Part shown: in pieces, positions 1-8,424 of the stretch
How positions within the stretch are numbered: the stretch's first letter is position 1
Layout: the number at the start of each line of letters is the position of its first letter
Assembly (NCBI RefSeq): GCF_001556045.1
Contig: NZ_LSIC01000001.1
Location: forward strand, 1-18,692
DNA from: Bradyrhizobium sp. CCH5-F6
GTDB taxonomy: Bacteria; Pseudomonadota; Alphaproteobacteria; Rhizobiales; Xanthobacteraceae
Length of the DNA: 18,692 nt
Direction: 5' to 3'
Translations under genes and position numbers: made by a program
Notes under the pieces: model-generated
Seen by the model: the letters and a program-made list of their open reading frames with translations, nothing else
What the model was told of the DNA's origin: nothing
Databases searched by the model: none

Positions 1-35
1 TCATTCCGCCCAGCCATTACAACGGAATACTGCCA

Positions 36-58
36 GCCTTTTTCAACAGAATCGGTCA
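36..58. other. possible insertion-sequence end remnant
   Basis: The segment carries TTTTTCAACAGAATCGG, which from memory resembles end sequences next to transposase genes in Rhizobiales. No transposase frame, target duplication or partner inverted repeat is visible inside the window, so this is only a resemblance. The rest of 1-134 shows no gene on either strand. Confidence 0.2.
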
Positions 59-134
59 GAAGGCGACGATCATGGCGGCCAGGCTGCGTGTCCGCTTTGC
101 TCCCGGAAGCAGACAGCGCGGACCTGGCGTCCCC

Positions 135-917
135 TCAGTTCAGGCCGTGAGGCGCCGAGAGCAGCCGCAGCACGATCGCGAACAGCTCGCTCTGGGAGGA
201 GATGCCGAGCCGTTCATAAGCGCGCTTGCGATAGGTCAGGGTCGAATGCAGGCTGATGCCGAGTGCCTGCGAGATCGCTTCGGAGCTGAAGCCGGACAAG
301 ATGCGCCGGCAAACGTCCTGCTCGCGCGGCGTGAGATCGGCGAGCGGTAAGCGGGTGGCGAACAGCGCGGCGAGGGTCTGGTCCGGCGGTGCGCTTGCCT
401 GGAAATGGCGGGCAACGCTTGCCGCGATCGCCGGTGCGATTGCTTCAAGCCGTCGGCGCTGCTCGTCGTCGAAGCGGCCCTGCGCCGCGATGCGGTAGAA
501 GTTGACGTAGAAGCAGGTGTCGCCGGTCCAGATCGCGCTCGCGCATTTGTCGACGATGCCGGAATCGTTGAAGAAGATCTTGCGGTAGCGCGCGCCGTAC
601 ATGCGCGGCGCGAACGCCGGCAGCACGATCGGCGCGTTGCCCTCGCCGTCGAACAGCGCATCGCGGTTGGGATCGGATTCGTGGAACTGGCCGGCATAGG
701 CGGCGCCGAGATCGCCGCCGATCGGGATGTTGCCGGCGTCCAGCAGACAACGGGCCGCGCCCGCGCGCGTCAGCGCGAACACCATGCAATGACCGACCCC
801 GGCCTGCCGGCGCAGCGTGTCGATGAGGATGTTCGGAAAGTCAGGCCGGCCGATGGCGAGCACCGCCGGCGTGACATCGCCGGCCGCAGGCATCGGAGCC
901 ATCTCGTGGAAACGCAT
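135..917 (-). CDS. LuxR-family (GerE-type HTH) transcriptional regulator
   Basis: A DNA-binding regulator of 260 residues, cytoplasmic. The C-terminal residues about 194-253 form a LuxR/GerE helix-turn-helix: LTPREQDVCRRILSG, then SSEAISQALGIS and a recognition helix ending in LTYRKRAYERLGI. The N-terminal ~175 residues look like a GAF/PAS-like sensing domain. I do not see the tryptophan/tyrosine pattern of acyl-homoserine-lactone receptors, so no ligand can be named. The ATG at 917 was chosen over an upstream in-frame start at 1001 because GGGAG lies 6-7 bases before it and because a perfect palindrome (937-956) sits in the leader. It stands alone, so its targets are unknown; autoregulation through the palindrome is an inference. 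Confidence 0.88.
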   Translation of the reverse strand: MRFHEMAPMPAAGDVTPAVLAIGRPDFPNILIDTLRRQAGVGHCMVFALTRAGAARCLLDAGNIPIGGDLGAAYAGQFHESDPNRDALFDGEGNAPIVLPAFAPRMYGARYRKIFFNDSGIVDKCASAIWTGDTCFYVNFYRIAAQGRFDDEQRRRLEAIAPAIAASVARHFQASAPPDQTLAALFATRLPLADLTPREQDVCRRILSGFSSEAISQALGISLHSTLTYRKRAYERLGISSQSELFAIVLRLLSAPHGLN

Positions 918-936
918 CGTTCTCTCCCGGCCGCTT

Positions 937-956
937 TTGCTGAAAATTATCAGCAA
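937..956. promoter_or_regulatory. perfect 20-bp palindrome, candidate operator of the LuxR gene
   Basis: TTGCTGA, six bases (AAATTA), TCAGCAA: a perfect 7-6-7 inverted repeat of 20 bp, the same length as classical lux boxes. It lies 19 bases upstream of the regulator's ATG at 917, where it would overlap or closely follow its promoter. The A+T-rich core stands out in a G+C-rich region. That it is an autoregulatory binding site is inferred from position and symmetry. Confidence 0.5.
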
Positions 957-1033
957 TGGCGACCGGGCGGAAGACGGATGTCGTCGGCTACGGGCATGCA
1001 AAGCCGACGAGCCGAATGGATAGGAGGCTGCGC

Positions 1034-1393
1034 TCAGGAATTCGTGCTTCGCAGGATCTTGTCCATCGTCTTACCCTTGGCCAACTCGTCGATCAGCTTG
1101 TCCAGATAGCGGATTTCCCGCATCGTTGGTTCTTCGATATCCTCCACCCGGACGCCGCAAATGACACCCCTGATCATGGATCGCAGGGGGTTGATCCGAG
1201 GAGCCTTTGCGAAAAAGGTTTCGAAGTCCGTCTGCTTTTTCAGCTCGGCTTCGAGCTCTTTCCGACCATAGCCCGTCAGCCAGGAGATGACCTGGTCGAC
1301 CTCGGCTTTTGTCCGTCCCTTTTTCTCGGCCTTCGCAACGTAAAGCGGATACACGCTTGCGAAGCTCATCGTATAGATCCGGTGCTTTGTCAC
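1034..1393 (-). CDS. DUF2200 family protein
   Basis: A 119-residue soluble protein that I recognise as DUF2200 (start [19 protein letters not shown], then a lysine-rich helical stretch and [11 protein letters not shown], and a C-terminal region with [19 protein letters not shown]). Its biochemical role is unknown. It starts with GTG: GGAG lies 7 bases upstream of it, and no in-frame ATG fits the family start. It begins 10 bases after the stop of the broken LLM oxidoreductase on the same strand, so the two were probably cotranscribed. Premature termination in the upstream gene could reduce its expression through polarity. Confidence 0.85.
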   Translation of the reverse strand: MTKHRIYTMSFASVYPLYVAKAEKKGRTKAEVDQVISWLTGYGRKELEAELKKQTDFETFFAKAPRINPLRSMIRGVICGVRVEDIEEPTMREIRYLDKLIDELAKGKTMDKILRSTNS

Positions 1394-2091
1394 GATGGAG
1401 CTCCTACCCCGCCGCAGCCTTGGCCGGCGCGACGTTGATGGCGAGCTTGCCGTAGCGGTCGGTGAAGGCTTCCGTGTCGATCTCTTCCAGCTCGATCTCG
1501 CCGCTCATCACGCCTCGTTTCCATTCGGCCTGCGCCGGGTCGTTCTGGAACTCCGGCATCACCTCGCGGCCGAACAGCTCCAGCGATTCGCAGATGTGCT
1601 CGTGGCTGTTCTTGCCGGCCTGGTTGAGCAGGATGACCTGGTCGATATGGGAAGACTGAAAGCGCTTCAGCTTCCTGCGGATCGTCTCGGGCGAGCCGAT
1701 CAGGCCGCTGCGCAAGCTCGCCTCCTGCGCTTCCGGATTGTCGCGCTTCCACTTGTTGTACTCGTCCCACATGTTGACGGTGTAGGGCGCGGGGCGCTGG
1801 CGATTTTGCGAGGCGCCGTAGAAGCGCAGCGCGAACTGGAAGAAGGTGGCGCCGTCGGCGCGCGCACGCGCCTCCTCGTCCGTCTTGGCGCACATGAAGA
1901 ACGAGACCAGCGCCATGTTCGGATTGATCTCGTAGTCGGCGAGCTTATGCAGCCGCTTGGTCATGGCGTTGTAATAGGCATGCACCCAGGCGTGCGCGGC
2001 ATCGGCGCTGACGAACTGGAAACCAAGCGCGCCGAAGCCGTGGCGGCCGGCGCGCTCGATGGTCGGCAGCTGCGAGCACGCCATCCACAGC

Positions 2092-2116
2092 ATCTTCCCG
2101 ATGTTCAAGGATGCGG
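2092..2116 (+). repeat. 25-bp inverted repeat, left copy (inserted copy)
   Basis: Exact reverse complement of 2185-2209, with 68 bp between the copies. Bases 2109-2116 (eight) belong to the gene's own reading frame (the Pro-His-Pro codons) and look like the microhomology. Bases 2092-2108 have no counterpart in the expected protein and contain the premature TGA. The match stops cleanly at both ends. Confidence 0.95.
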
Positions 2117-2184
2117 CTTCTGCACCGGCTTCGGCACCACGTTGCGCAGGGGGATGTCGAAATACTTGCCGTGGTGCTCGGAGC

Positions 2185-2209
2185 CCGCATCCTTGAACAT
2201 CGGGAAGAT
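2185..2209 (-). repeat. 25-bp inverted repeat, right copy (source)
   Basis: This copy lies inside the intact frame and encodes, on the minus strand, the conserved-looking IFPMFKDA segment. It is therefore the likely donor of the inverted copy at 2092-2116. Confidence 0.95.
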
Positions 2210-2699
2210 CGCGGCGACCGCTTCCTCGAACACCTCCTTCTTGGTCTCCATGTCGCGCCCGAACGGCGTGAGCTCGGTGATGGACGCGCTCTCGCCCATG
2301 CCGAATTCGCAGCGGCCGTTGCTGAGCAGGTCGAGCACCGCGACGCGCTCGGCGACGCGGGCGGGATGGTTGGTGGTGAGCTGGAGGATGCCGTGGCCGA
2401 GCCTGATGTTCTTCGTGCGCTGGCTCGCTGCGGCCAGGAACGATTCCGGCGAGGGCGAGTGGGAGTATTCCTCGAGGAAATGATGCTCGACCACCCAGGC
2501 ATGGTCGTAACCGAGCTGGTCTGCGAGTTCCATCTGCGAGAGCGCGTTCTGGTAGAGCCTGAGCTCGTCGCCGGCCACCCAGGGCCGTGGCAGTTGCAGC
2601 TCATAGAAGATGCCGAACTTCATGAGGCCTCCCGCTTATTGTTGTTGATCGCATCTTAGTGGGTGAGGCGGCGCTGTCTACGGAGCGGCAATTCCGCCG

Positions 2700-2719
2700 T
2701 GCGGGAGAATGATCCCGCA
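2700..2719. other. small hairpin in the nap upstream region
   Basis: TGCGGGA, six-base loop, TCCCGCA: a perfect 7-bp stem between the divergently arranged LLM oxidoreductase and nap genes. No T-tract follows. Its role is unknown. Confidence 0.35.
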
Positions 2720-2768
2720 TTTGTGCTTGGCAAGGCGCTGCGCTGCGACATCTGCGCAAGCCGGCAGA

Positions 2769-2782
2769 TTGATCCAGATCAA
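2769..2782 (+). promoter_or_regulatory. FixK/FNR-type binding box of the nap operon
   Basis: TTGATCCAGATCAA is a perfect TTGAT-N4-ATCAA palindrome, the consensus for FixK and FNR proteins. It is centred about 94 bases upstream of the napE ATG. In Bradyrhizobium diazoefficiens the napEDABC genes are known to be controlled by FixK2 under low oxygen, so the same control is expected here. The LLM oxidoreductase start is 146 bases away on the other side, so an effect there is possible but not indicated. Confidence 0.88.
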
Positions 2783-2869
2783 GGCCGCGACGGCCCGATT
2801 GCATCAGAAGTGCAGCAAGGCAACGGCCCGGATGCCGTCCCAATCCCCACATTTCAGACGAGACCGAAT

Positions 2870-3052
2870 ATGTCGGCCCCAGACGACGCGACCTCGCGCG
2901 TGCGCCGTAAGCGCATGGAGATTTTCGCCTTTCTGTTCCTGACCGCAGTCGTGATGCCCGTCCTCGCGGTCGGAACGGTCGGCAGTTACGGCCTTGGCGT
3001 CTGGATCTACCAGATGTTTGCCGGCCCTCCCGGTCCGCCCTCCCGACATTGA
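2870..3052 (+). CDS. napE: periplasmic nitrate reductase subunit NapE
   Basis: A 60-residue inner-membrane protein, first gene of the operon. After a charged, arginine-rich N-terminus (VRRKRMEIFAF) it has one hydrophobic segment at about residues 19-45 (FLFLTAVVMPVLAVGTVGSYG) and the family-typical end GLGVWIYQMFAGPPGPP. Its exact role is unsettled; it is usually regarded as an accessory membrane subunit of the Nap complex. The ATG at 2870 gives the usual NapE length; the longer in-frame extension upstream would run through the FixK box region and is rejected. The ribosome site is weak. It is followed by napD after 26 bases. Confidence 0.92.
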   Translation: MSAPDDATSRVRRKRMEIFAFLFLTAVVMPVLAVGTVGSYGLGVWIYQMFAGPPGPPSRH

Positions 3053-3078
3053 TTCCCCTCGAGCGAAAGACAGGCATC

Positions 3079-3393
3079 ATGACTCACGCCACACTCAACC
3101 GCCGTGCCTTGATCACTGGCCGGGTGCTCAGCGCCGATCGCATCATCGCGCCGCCGGGGGCCGAGATCGCGAGCATCGTGGTGCAGGCGCGTCCCGAGCG
3201 TCTCGCCGAGCTCGAAGCCGAGATCACCGCACTGCCCGGCTGCGAGATCCACGGCCGCGATCCGCGCGGCAAGCTCGTCGTCGTGACCGAAGCGCCCGAT
3301 TCCGGCAGCCTCGGCACCCTGCTCAACACCATCCAGTCGCTGCCGAACGTCTATTCCGCAGCCCTCGTCTTCCACGCCATCGAAACCGCCTGA
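3079..3393 (+). CDS. napD: NapA maturation chaperone NapD
   Basis: A 104-residue cytoplasmic chaperone. NapD proteins bind the twin-arginine signal peptide of NapA and delay its export until the molybdenum cofactor is inserted. The sequence shows the family pattern: [20 protein letters not shown], then [19 protein letters not shown], and a final [18 protein letters not shown], fitting the small ferredoxin-like fold. The ATG at 3079 was preferred to an upstream non-ATG start because AAAGACAGG lies just before it and the protein then has family length. napA follows after 16 bases. Confidence 0.95.
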   Translation: MTHATLNRRALITGRVLSADRIIAPPGAEIASIVVQARPERLAELEAEITALPGCEIHGRDPRGKLVVVTEAPDSGSLGTLLNTIQSLPNVYSAALVFHAIETA

Positions 3394-3409
3394 GTCAGGA
3401 AGAGCCGCC

Positions 3410-5923
3410 ATGACATCGCCCAAGCTCGACCGCCGCCAGATGCTGAAACTGGAGGCGGCCGCGATCGCTGCCGCCGCCGCCGGCATCCCCGCTCCGGCGC
3501 TCGCCGCCAATCTCGTCGCGGAGAGGAACATTACCGAGATGAAGTGGGACAAGGCCGCGTGCCGCTTCTGCGGCACCGGCTGCTCGGTGATGGTCGCGAC
3601 CAAGGAGAACCGCGTGGTCGCCACCCATGGCGACACCAAGTCCGAGGTCAATCGCGGCCTCAACTGCGTCAAGGGCTACTTCCTCTCCAAGATCATGTAC
3701 GGCCACGACCGCCTGATGCAGCCGATGCTGCGCAAGAGCGGCGGCAAATACGACAAGGACGGCGAGTTCACGCCGGTGACCTGGACCGAAGCCTTCGACA
3801 TCATGGAGCTGAAGTGGAAGGAGGCGATCAAGAAGCGCGGACCGAACGGCGTCGCCATGTTCGGCTCCGGCCAGTGGACGATCTGGGAGGGCTACGCCGC
3901 CTCGAAGCTGTTCAAGGCCGGCTTCCGCACCAACAACATCGATCCCAATGCGCGCCACTGCATGGCCTCGGCCGTCGCCGGCATGATGCGCACCTTCGGC
4001 ATCGACGAGCCTCCGGGCTGCTACGACGACATCGAGGCCACCGACGCCTTCGTGCTGTGGGGCTCCAACATGGCGGAGATGCACCCGATCCTGTGGACGC
4101 GCCTGGCCGACCGCCGGCTCTCTGCGCCGCATGTCCGCGTCGCCGTGCTTTCGACCTTCGAGCATCGCTCGTTCGACCTCGCCGACATCGGCATGGTGTT
4201 CAAGCCGCAGACCGACCTCTACATCCTCAACGCCATCGCCAACCACATCATCAAGACCGGCCGCGTCAACAAGGACTTCGTCGCCAGGCACACCGTGTTC
4301 AAGCGCGGCCAAACCGACATCGGCTATGGCCTGCGGCCCGAGCATCCGCTGCAGAAGAAGGCGACGGGCGCGGCGAAACCCAACGACGCCACCGACATGA
4401 GCTATGACGAGTTCGTCAAGTTCGTCTCGGAGTACACGCTGGAGAAGGCCGCCGAAATGTCGGGCGTGCCGCTCAACCGTCTCGAAGCTCTCGCCGAGCT
4501 CTATGCCGATCCAAAGACGAAGGTGGTCTCGTTCTGGACCATGGGCTTCAACCAGCACACCCGCGGCGTCTGGTGCAACAACCTCGTCTACAACATCCAT
4601 CTTCTGACCGGGAAGATCTCCTCGCCCGGCAACAGTCCGTTCTCGCTGACCGGCCAGCCCTCGGCCTGCGGCACTGCGCGCGAGGTCGGCACCTTCTCGC
4701 ACCGCCTGCCCGCCGACATGGTCGTGACCAACAAGGCGCATCGAGATCATGCCGAGCATATCTGGCGGCTGCCCGAAGGCACCATCCCCGACAAGAACGG
4801 CGCCCACGCCGTGCTGCAAAGCCGGATGCTGAAGGACGGCCTGATCAACGCCTATTGGGTGCAGGTCAACAACAACCTCCAGGCCGGCCCCAACATCAAC
4901 GAGGAGACCTATCCCGGCTTCCGCAACCCCGACAATTTCATCGTGGTCTCGGATGCCTATCCCTCGGTGACCGCGCTCGCCGCCGACCTGATCCTGCCGA
5001 CCGCGATGTGGGTGGAGAAGGAAGGCGCCTATGGCAATGCCGAGCGGCGCACCCAGTTCTGGCACCAGCTCGTCTCCGCGCCCGGCGAATCGAAATCCGA
5101 CCTCTGGCAGCTCATGGAGTTCTCCAAGCGCTTCAAGATCGAGGAGGTCTGGCCCGAGGAGCTGATCGCAAAGAAGCCGGAATATCGCGGCAAGACGCTG
5201 TTCGACGTGCTCTACAGGAACGGCCAGGTCGACAAGTTTCCGGTCTCGGAGATCGATGCCGGCTACGCCAACGACGAATCCAAGGCGTTCGGCTTCTACG
5301 TCCACAAGGGCCTGTTCGAGGAATATGCCCAGTTCGGGCGCGGCCACGGCCACGACCTCGCACCGTTCGAGACCTATCACCGCGAGCGCGGCCTGCGCTG
5401 GCCGGTCGTCAACGGCCAGGAAACCAAGTGGCGTTTCCGCGAAGGCAGCGACCCCTACGTCAAGCAGGGCACGGACGTGCAGTTCTACGGTCATGCCGAC
5501 GGCAAGGCGCGCATCTTCGCGCTGCCCTACGAGCCGCCGGCGGAATCGCCCGACAAGGAATATCCGTTCTGGCTCTCGACCGGCCGGGTGCTGGAGCACT
5601 GGCACTCCGGCACCATGACGCGGCGCGTGCCCGAGCTCTACAAGGCCTTTCCTGAAGCCGTCTGCTTCATGCATCCCGACGACGCGCAGGAAGCCAGGCT
5701 CCGGCGCGGCGACGAGGTGAAGGTGGTCTCCCGCCGCGGCTTCATCCGGGCCCGCGTCGAGACGCGCGGCCGCGACCGGCCGCCGCGCGGCCTGGTGTTC
5801 GTGCCCTGGTTCGACGAATCCAAGCTGATCAACAAGGTGACGCTCGACGCCACCGATCCGATCTCGCTGCAGACCGACTTCAAGAAATGCGCCGTGCGCA
5901 TCGAGCGGGTGAGCATGTCATGA
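3410..5923 (+). CDS. napA: periplasmic nitrate reductase catalytic subunit NapA
   Basis: An 837-residue molybdoenzyme that reduces nitrate to nitrite in the periplasm. Residues 1-32 form a Tat signal with the twin arginines in [12 protein letters not shown] and a likely cut after ALA. The [4Fe-4S] ligands are Cys51, Cys54, Cys58 and Cys86, with the electron-relay lysine at 88 (NCVKG). The molybdenum ligand is Cys184 in RHCMASAV. The rest matches the bis-MGD domains, ending in the dinucleotide-binding C-terminal barrel ([37 protein letters not shown]). Length and all key residues are normal, so it should be functional. AGGA precedes the ATG. Its stop overlaps the napB start (ATGA), indicating translational coupling. 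Electrons arrive from NapC through NapB. Confidence 0.98.
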   Translation: MTSPKLDRRQMLKLEAAAIAAAAAGIPAPALAANLVAERNITEMKWDKAACRFCGTGCSVMVATKENRVVATHGDTKSEVNRGLNCVKGYFLSKIMYGHDRLMQPMLRKSGGKYDKDGEFTPVTWTEAFDIMELKWKEAIKKRGPNGVAMFGSGQWTIWEGYAASKLFKAGFRTNNIDPNARHCMASAVAGMMRTFGIDEPPGCYDDIEATDAFVLWGSNMAEMHPILWTRLADRRLSAPHVRVAVLSTFEHRSFDLADIGMVFKPQTDLYILNAIANHIIKTGRVNKDFVARHTVFKRGQTDIGYGLRPEHPLQKKATGAAKPNDATDMSYDEFVKFVSEYTLEKAAEMSGVPLNRLEALAELYADPKTKVVSFWTMGFNQHTRGVWCNNLVYNIHLLTGKISSPGNSPFSLTGQPSACGTAREVGTFSHRLPADMVVTNKAHRDHAEHIWRLPEGTIPDKNGAHAVLQSRMLKDGLINAYWVQVNNNLQAGPNINEETYPGFRNPDNFIVVSDAYPSVTALAADLILPTAMWVEKEGAYGNAERRTQFWHQLVSAPGESKSDLWQLMEFSKRFKIEEVWPEELIAKKPEYRGKTLFDVLYRNGQVDKFPVSEIDAGYANDESKAFGFYVHKGLFEEYAQFGRGHGHDLAPFETYHRERGLRWPVVNGQETKWRFREGSDPYVKQGTDVQFYGHADGKARIFALPYEPPAESPDKEYPFWLSTGRVLEHWHSGTMTRRVPELYKAFPEAVCFMHPDDAQEARLRRGDEVKVVSRRGFIRARVETRGRDRPPRGLVFVPWFDESKLINKVTLDATDPISLQTDFKKCAVRIERVSMS

Positions 5924-6390
5924 TGAAACGATTTGCAATCGCCCTGCTCGCGGTCACGATCGCCGCGGGCGCGAGCTCGCTGACCGCGCAGACCGTAAGC
6001 TCGGGCCTGCGCGGCCCGACCCCGCTCAATGACGAGGGCCCGGCGCCGCCGATGCTGCCGAACCGCAACACGTCGGAGCGGGAGGTACGCAACTATCCGG
6101 AGCAGCCCCCGGTGATCCCGCATGCGATCGACGGCTACCAGGTCGATCTCAACGGCAACAAGTGCCTGTCCTGCCATGCGCGGGCGCGCACCGCGGAATC
6201 GCAGGCGCCGATGGTGTCGATCACGCACTTCATGGATCGTGACGGCCAGTTCCTGGGCTCGGTCTCGCCGCGGCGCTTCTTCTGCACGGAATGCCACGTG
6301 CCGCAGAACACCGCCACCCCGCCCGTCAGCAACGACTTCATCGACATCGACACGCTGCTGTCGCGCGCAAGCCCCGGTGGGCGCCGATGA
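5920..6390 (+). CDS. napB: periplasmic nitrate reductase dihaem cytochrome c subunit NapB
   Basis: A 156-residue exported dihaem cytochrome c that passes electrons from NapC to NapA. A signal peptide covers about residues 1-24 ([20 protein letters not shown]). The haem-binding sites are CLSCH at 82-86 and CTECH at 122-126. His68 (VIPHAI) and His103 (ITHFMD) are the probable distal ligands. The ATG at 5920 overlaps the napA stop by four bases; a second ATG directly follows at 5923 and could serve instead. Its own stop overlaps the napC start by four bases. The size is usual for NapB. Confidence 0.96.
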   Translation: MMKRFAIALLAVTIAAGASSLTAQTVSSGLRGPTPLNDEGPAPPMLPNRNTSEREVRNYPEQPPVIPHAIDGYQVDLNGNKCLSCHARARTAESQAPMVSITHFMDRDGQFLGSVSPRRFFCTECHVPQNTATPPVSNDFIDIDTLLSRASPGGRR

Positions 6391-7040
6391 CCACGACCGC
6401 TGACGAGCCCAATGCCGAGCTGAACGCCAAGCGCGGCTTCCTGGCGCGAAGCCGGGACTTTGCGCTGGAGCTCTGGCAGGTGCTGACCCGCCCGAGCTCG
6501 GTGTTCGCCCTCGGGACCCTGGTGCTGGCCGGTTTCGTTGCCGGCGTGATCTTCTGGGGCGGCTTCAACACCGCGCTGGAATTGACCAACACCGAGAAGT
6601 TCTGCACCGGCTGCCACGAGATGAAGGACAACGTCTTCGCCGAGCTGAAGTCGACCATCCACTTCAGCAACCGCTCCGGCGTGCGTGCGACCTGCCCGGA
6701 CTGCCACGTGCCGCACAACTGGACCGACAAGATCGCGCGCAAGATGCAGGCCTCCAAGGAGGTCTGGGGCAAGATCTTCGGCACGATCGACACGAGGGAG
6801 AAATTTCAGGATCACCGCCTCGAATTGGCGGCGCACGAATGGGCGCGCTTCAAGGCCAACGACTCCCTGGAATGCCGCAACTGCCACAGCGCCGACTCCA
6901 TGGACATCACCAAGCAGTCGCCGCGCGCCTCGGTGGCGCACCAGCGCTTCCTGTTCACCAAGGAAAAGACCTGCATCGACTGCCACAAGGGCATCGCCCA
7001 CCAGCTGCCGGACATGCGCGGCGTTCCGGGCTGGCAGTAA
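6387..7040 (+). CDS. napC: membrane-anchored tetrahaem cytochrome c quinol dehydrogenase NapC
   Basis: A 217-residue NapC/NirT-family protein that oxidises membrane quinol and delivers electrons to NapB. One transmembrane segment lies at about residues 38-60 ([20 protein letters not shown]), with the rest in the periplasm. Four haem sites are visible: CTGCH (73-77), CPDCH (103-107), CRNCH (163-167) and CIDCH (196-200). It is the last gene of the operon; napF, napG and napH are absent, as in the napEDABC arrangement of Bradyrhizobium. Start overlap with napB (ATGA) suggests coupling. A G+C-rich hairpin lies 17 bases after the stop. Confidence 0.96.
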   Translation: MTTTADEPNAELNAKRGFLARSRDFALELWQVLTRPSSVFALGTLVLAGFVAGVIFWGGFNTALELTNTEKFCTGCHEMKDNVFAELKSTIHFSNRSGVRATCPDCHVPHNWTDKIARKMQASKEVWGKIFGTIDTREKFQDHRLELAAHEWARFKANDSLECRNCHSADSMDITKQSPRASVAHQRFLFTKEKTCIDCHKGIAHQLPDMRGVPGWQ

Positions 7041-7057
7041 CCTCCGCTCCTGACCCA

Positions 7058-7081
7058 CCGCTCGCCCGGCGCGGCGAGCGG
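7058..7081 (+). terminator. hairpin after napC
   Basis: CCGCTCGC, eight-base loop, GCGAGCGG: a perfect 8-bp G+C-rich stem 17 bases after the napC stop. No T-run follows, so it may be a weak or Rho-assisted terminator, or an mRNA 3'-end stabiliser. Confidence 0.5.
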
Positions 7082-7094
7082 ACGACGTCAGACA

Positions 7095-7128
7095 TGCCGA
7101 ATTCTGATAGCGAAAGTTCCATTCGGCA
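7095..7128 (+). terminator. second hairpin between napC and the DUF2336 gene
   Basis: TGCCGAAT, 18-base loop, ATTCGGCA: a perfect 8-bp stem followed by GTTTC. The long loop makes it a less convincing terminator. It could instead be a regulatory palindrome in the DUF2336 gene promoter region, about 100 bases before that gene. Confidence 0.35.
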
Positions 7129-7227
7129 GTTTCATCATACCACTCCGTTATCCCCTGCTTAAACCACAGGGCCGATCATGCTCGCGACGGAAGCTGTCCC
7201 AAGTCCTACTGCGGTGGCCAGAAGAGC

Positions 7228-8322
7228 ATGATGCAGCAGCAGACGAATTCCATCATCGACGAGCTCGAAGATGCCGTCCGTAACGGCTCCTCGGCCAAGC
7301 GCATCGAGACCTTGCGACGGGTGACGGACCTGTTTCTCGACCAGGGGCAGCGCCTCAGCGACGATCAGGTCGAGGTCTTCGATCATGTGCTCTCGCATCT
7401 GGTGACGCGGGTGGAAAGTCGGGTCAGGGCCGAGCTTGGCGATCGTCTGGCGCCGCTGGATTACGCGCCTGCCGGCGTGCTCGAACGCCTCGCCTGGGAC
7501 GACGAGATCGCCGTCGCGGGCAAGGTGCTGACCGAGTCCAATCGCCTGAGCACCCCGACGCTGGTCGAGATCGCGAAAGCCAAGGGGCAGGATCACCTGT
7601 TCGCCATTTCCGGCCGCGCCGACCTGCCTGAGGTCGTCACGGACGTCCTGGTCGAGCGCGGCGAGCGCAAGGTCATCCGCCGCCTTGCCGACAACACGAC
7701 GGCCCGCTTTTCCGAGGAAGGCTATGGCGGCATGATCGCGCACGCGGAAGCCGACGAAACGCTCGCCGAGTCGCTCGGCCTGCGCATCGATCTTCCCATC
7801 AAGTATCTACGCGACCTGCTGCAGCGCGCCACCGAAGCCGTGCGCGCGCGCCTTGCGACCATCGCCCCGCCAGAACTCCAGGCCGAGATCAAGCGCATCC
7901 TCGCCGCGATCACCAGCAAGGCGGCGCCGCCGGAGCCGAAGCGGGATTTCAGCCTGGCTGAAGCGGCCGTCAAACGGATGAAGGGCCTCAACGAGCTCAA
8001 CGACGCCGCCATCGCCCGATTCGCGGAGACCAAGAGATTCGACGAGGTTGCCGCCGCGCTCGGGCTTCTCAACAACAGCGCGCCGACCGAGCTGATGGCG
8101 AAGGTTCTGGAAGGGCCGCGTGCCGACCTCGTGCTGATCCCCTGCAAGTCGGCAGGCCTCGGCTGGCCCACGGTGGAAAAAATCCTCTGCAATCGTCCAG
8201 CCAAGTACCGCATCGACGAGGCCACCCTGAAGCTCGCGGGCACGGATTTCGCCAAGCTGTCCCCGGCAACGGCCGAGCGCACATTGCGATTCTGGCAGCT
8301 GCACGACCGGATCGACAAATAG
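7228..8322 (+). CDS. DUF2336 domain-containing protein
   Basis: A 364-residue soluble, mostly helical protein. The central part (DYAPAGVLERLAWDDEIAVA, then LTESNRLSTPTLVEIAKAKG and HLFAISGRADLPEVVTDVLVERGERKVIRRLADN) matches DUF2336 (PF10098), common in Bradyrhizobium and Rhodopseudomonas. The repeated helical pairs recall HEAT-like scaffolds. The molecular function is unknown to me, and I see no catalytic motif or signal peptide. Two consecutive ATG codons (7228, 7231) could start it, with GAAGAG just upstream. It lies downstream of nap but is separated by two hairpins, so it is probably a separate transcription unit. Its stop codon abuts a palindromic repeat. Confidence 0.88.
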   Translation: MMQQQTNSIIDELEDAVRNGSSAKRIETLRRVTDLFLDQGQRLSDDQVEVFDHVLSHLVTRVESRVRAELGDRLAPLDYAPAGVLERLAWDDEIAVAGKVLTESNRLSTPTLVEIAKAKGQDHLFAISGRADLPEVVTDVLVERGERKVIRRLADNTTARFSEEGYGGMIAHAEADETLAESLGLRIDLPIKYLRDLLQRATEAVRARLATIAPPELQAEIKRILAAITSKAAPPEPKRDFSLAEAAVKRMKGLNELNDAAIARFAETKRFDEVAAALGLLNNSAPTELMAKVLEGPRADLVLIPCKSAGLGWPTVEKILCNRPAKYRIDEATLKLAGTDFAKLSPATAERTLRFWQLHDRIDK

Positions 8323-8367
8323 CCTAAAGCGCGATGAGGTTAGGATGAATCGTCATCGCGCTTTAGG
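8323..8367. repeat. palindromic repeat unit 1 (15-bp perfect stem)
   Basis: CCTAAAGCGCGATGA (8323-8337), 15-base loop, TCATCGCGCTTTAGG (8353-8367). It begins on the base after the DUF2336 stop codon. It resembles the dispersed intergenic palindromes of Bradyrhizobium and related genomes (from memory). It could also act as a transcript-end hairpin. Confidence 0.8.
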
Positions 8368-8377
8368 TTGTTGTTTG

Positions 8378-8424
8378 AGCATGATCTTTTCGGAAAACCG
8401 CTGCGCACTTTCCCGGATCATGCT
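8378..8424. repeat. palindromic repeat unit 2
   Basis: AGCATGATC (8378-8386) and GATCATGCT (8416-8424) form a 9-bp perfect stem around an inner TTTTCGGAAAA segment. The AGCATGATCTTTTCGGAAAA string is, from memory, a very frequent intergenic repeat in Rhizobiales. It sits ten bases after unit 1, making a composite element. Confidence 0.8.

Larger units (their letters stand above)
1404..2623 (-). pseudogene. LLM class flavin-dependent oxidoreductase, broken by a short templated insertion
   Basis: A luciferase-like monooxygenase (PF00296 fold, reduced-flavin dependent) of about 400 residues if intact. It is split into two frames. The upstream part (2105-2623, 172 residues) begins MKFGIFYELQLPRPW, has AWVVEHHFLEEYSHSPSPESF, and ends KPVQKPHP at a TGA. 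The downstream part (1404-2108) resumes at LWMACSQLPTIERAGRHGFG and continues to the normal C-terminus. Between HP and LW lie 17 bases (2092-2108) where this subfamily normally has one proline codon, giving a net change of about +14 and a frameshift. These 17 bases are an exact inverted copy of 2193-2209. The start ATG at 2623 has GGGAGG four bases upstream. TTG (2106-2108) overlaps the stop and an ATG follows at 2091-2093, so low-level reinitiation cannot be excluded, but neither half should fold into the full barrel alone. Confidence 0.85.

Noticed and set aside
2745..2757. GCGACATCTGCGC as a possible RegR-type site in the nap promoter region
   Set aside because: It matches the RegR pattern only partly, and such G+C-rich strings are common here.
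3395..5674. Very long open frame on the minus strand opposite napA (759 codons)
   Set aside because: It mirrors napA codon structure in a G+C-rich genome, has no recognisable domain, and napA is beyond doubt the coding strand.
7041..7227. An extra small nap gene (napF/G/H type) after napC
   Set aside because: The stretch holds two hairpins and no frame with iron-sulfur cysteine motifs.
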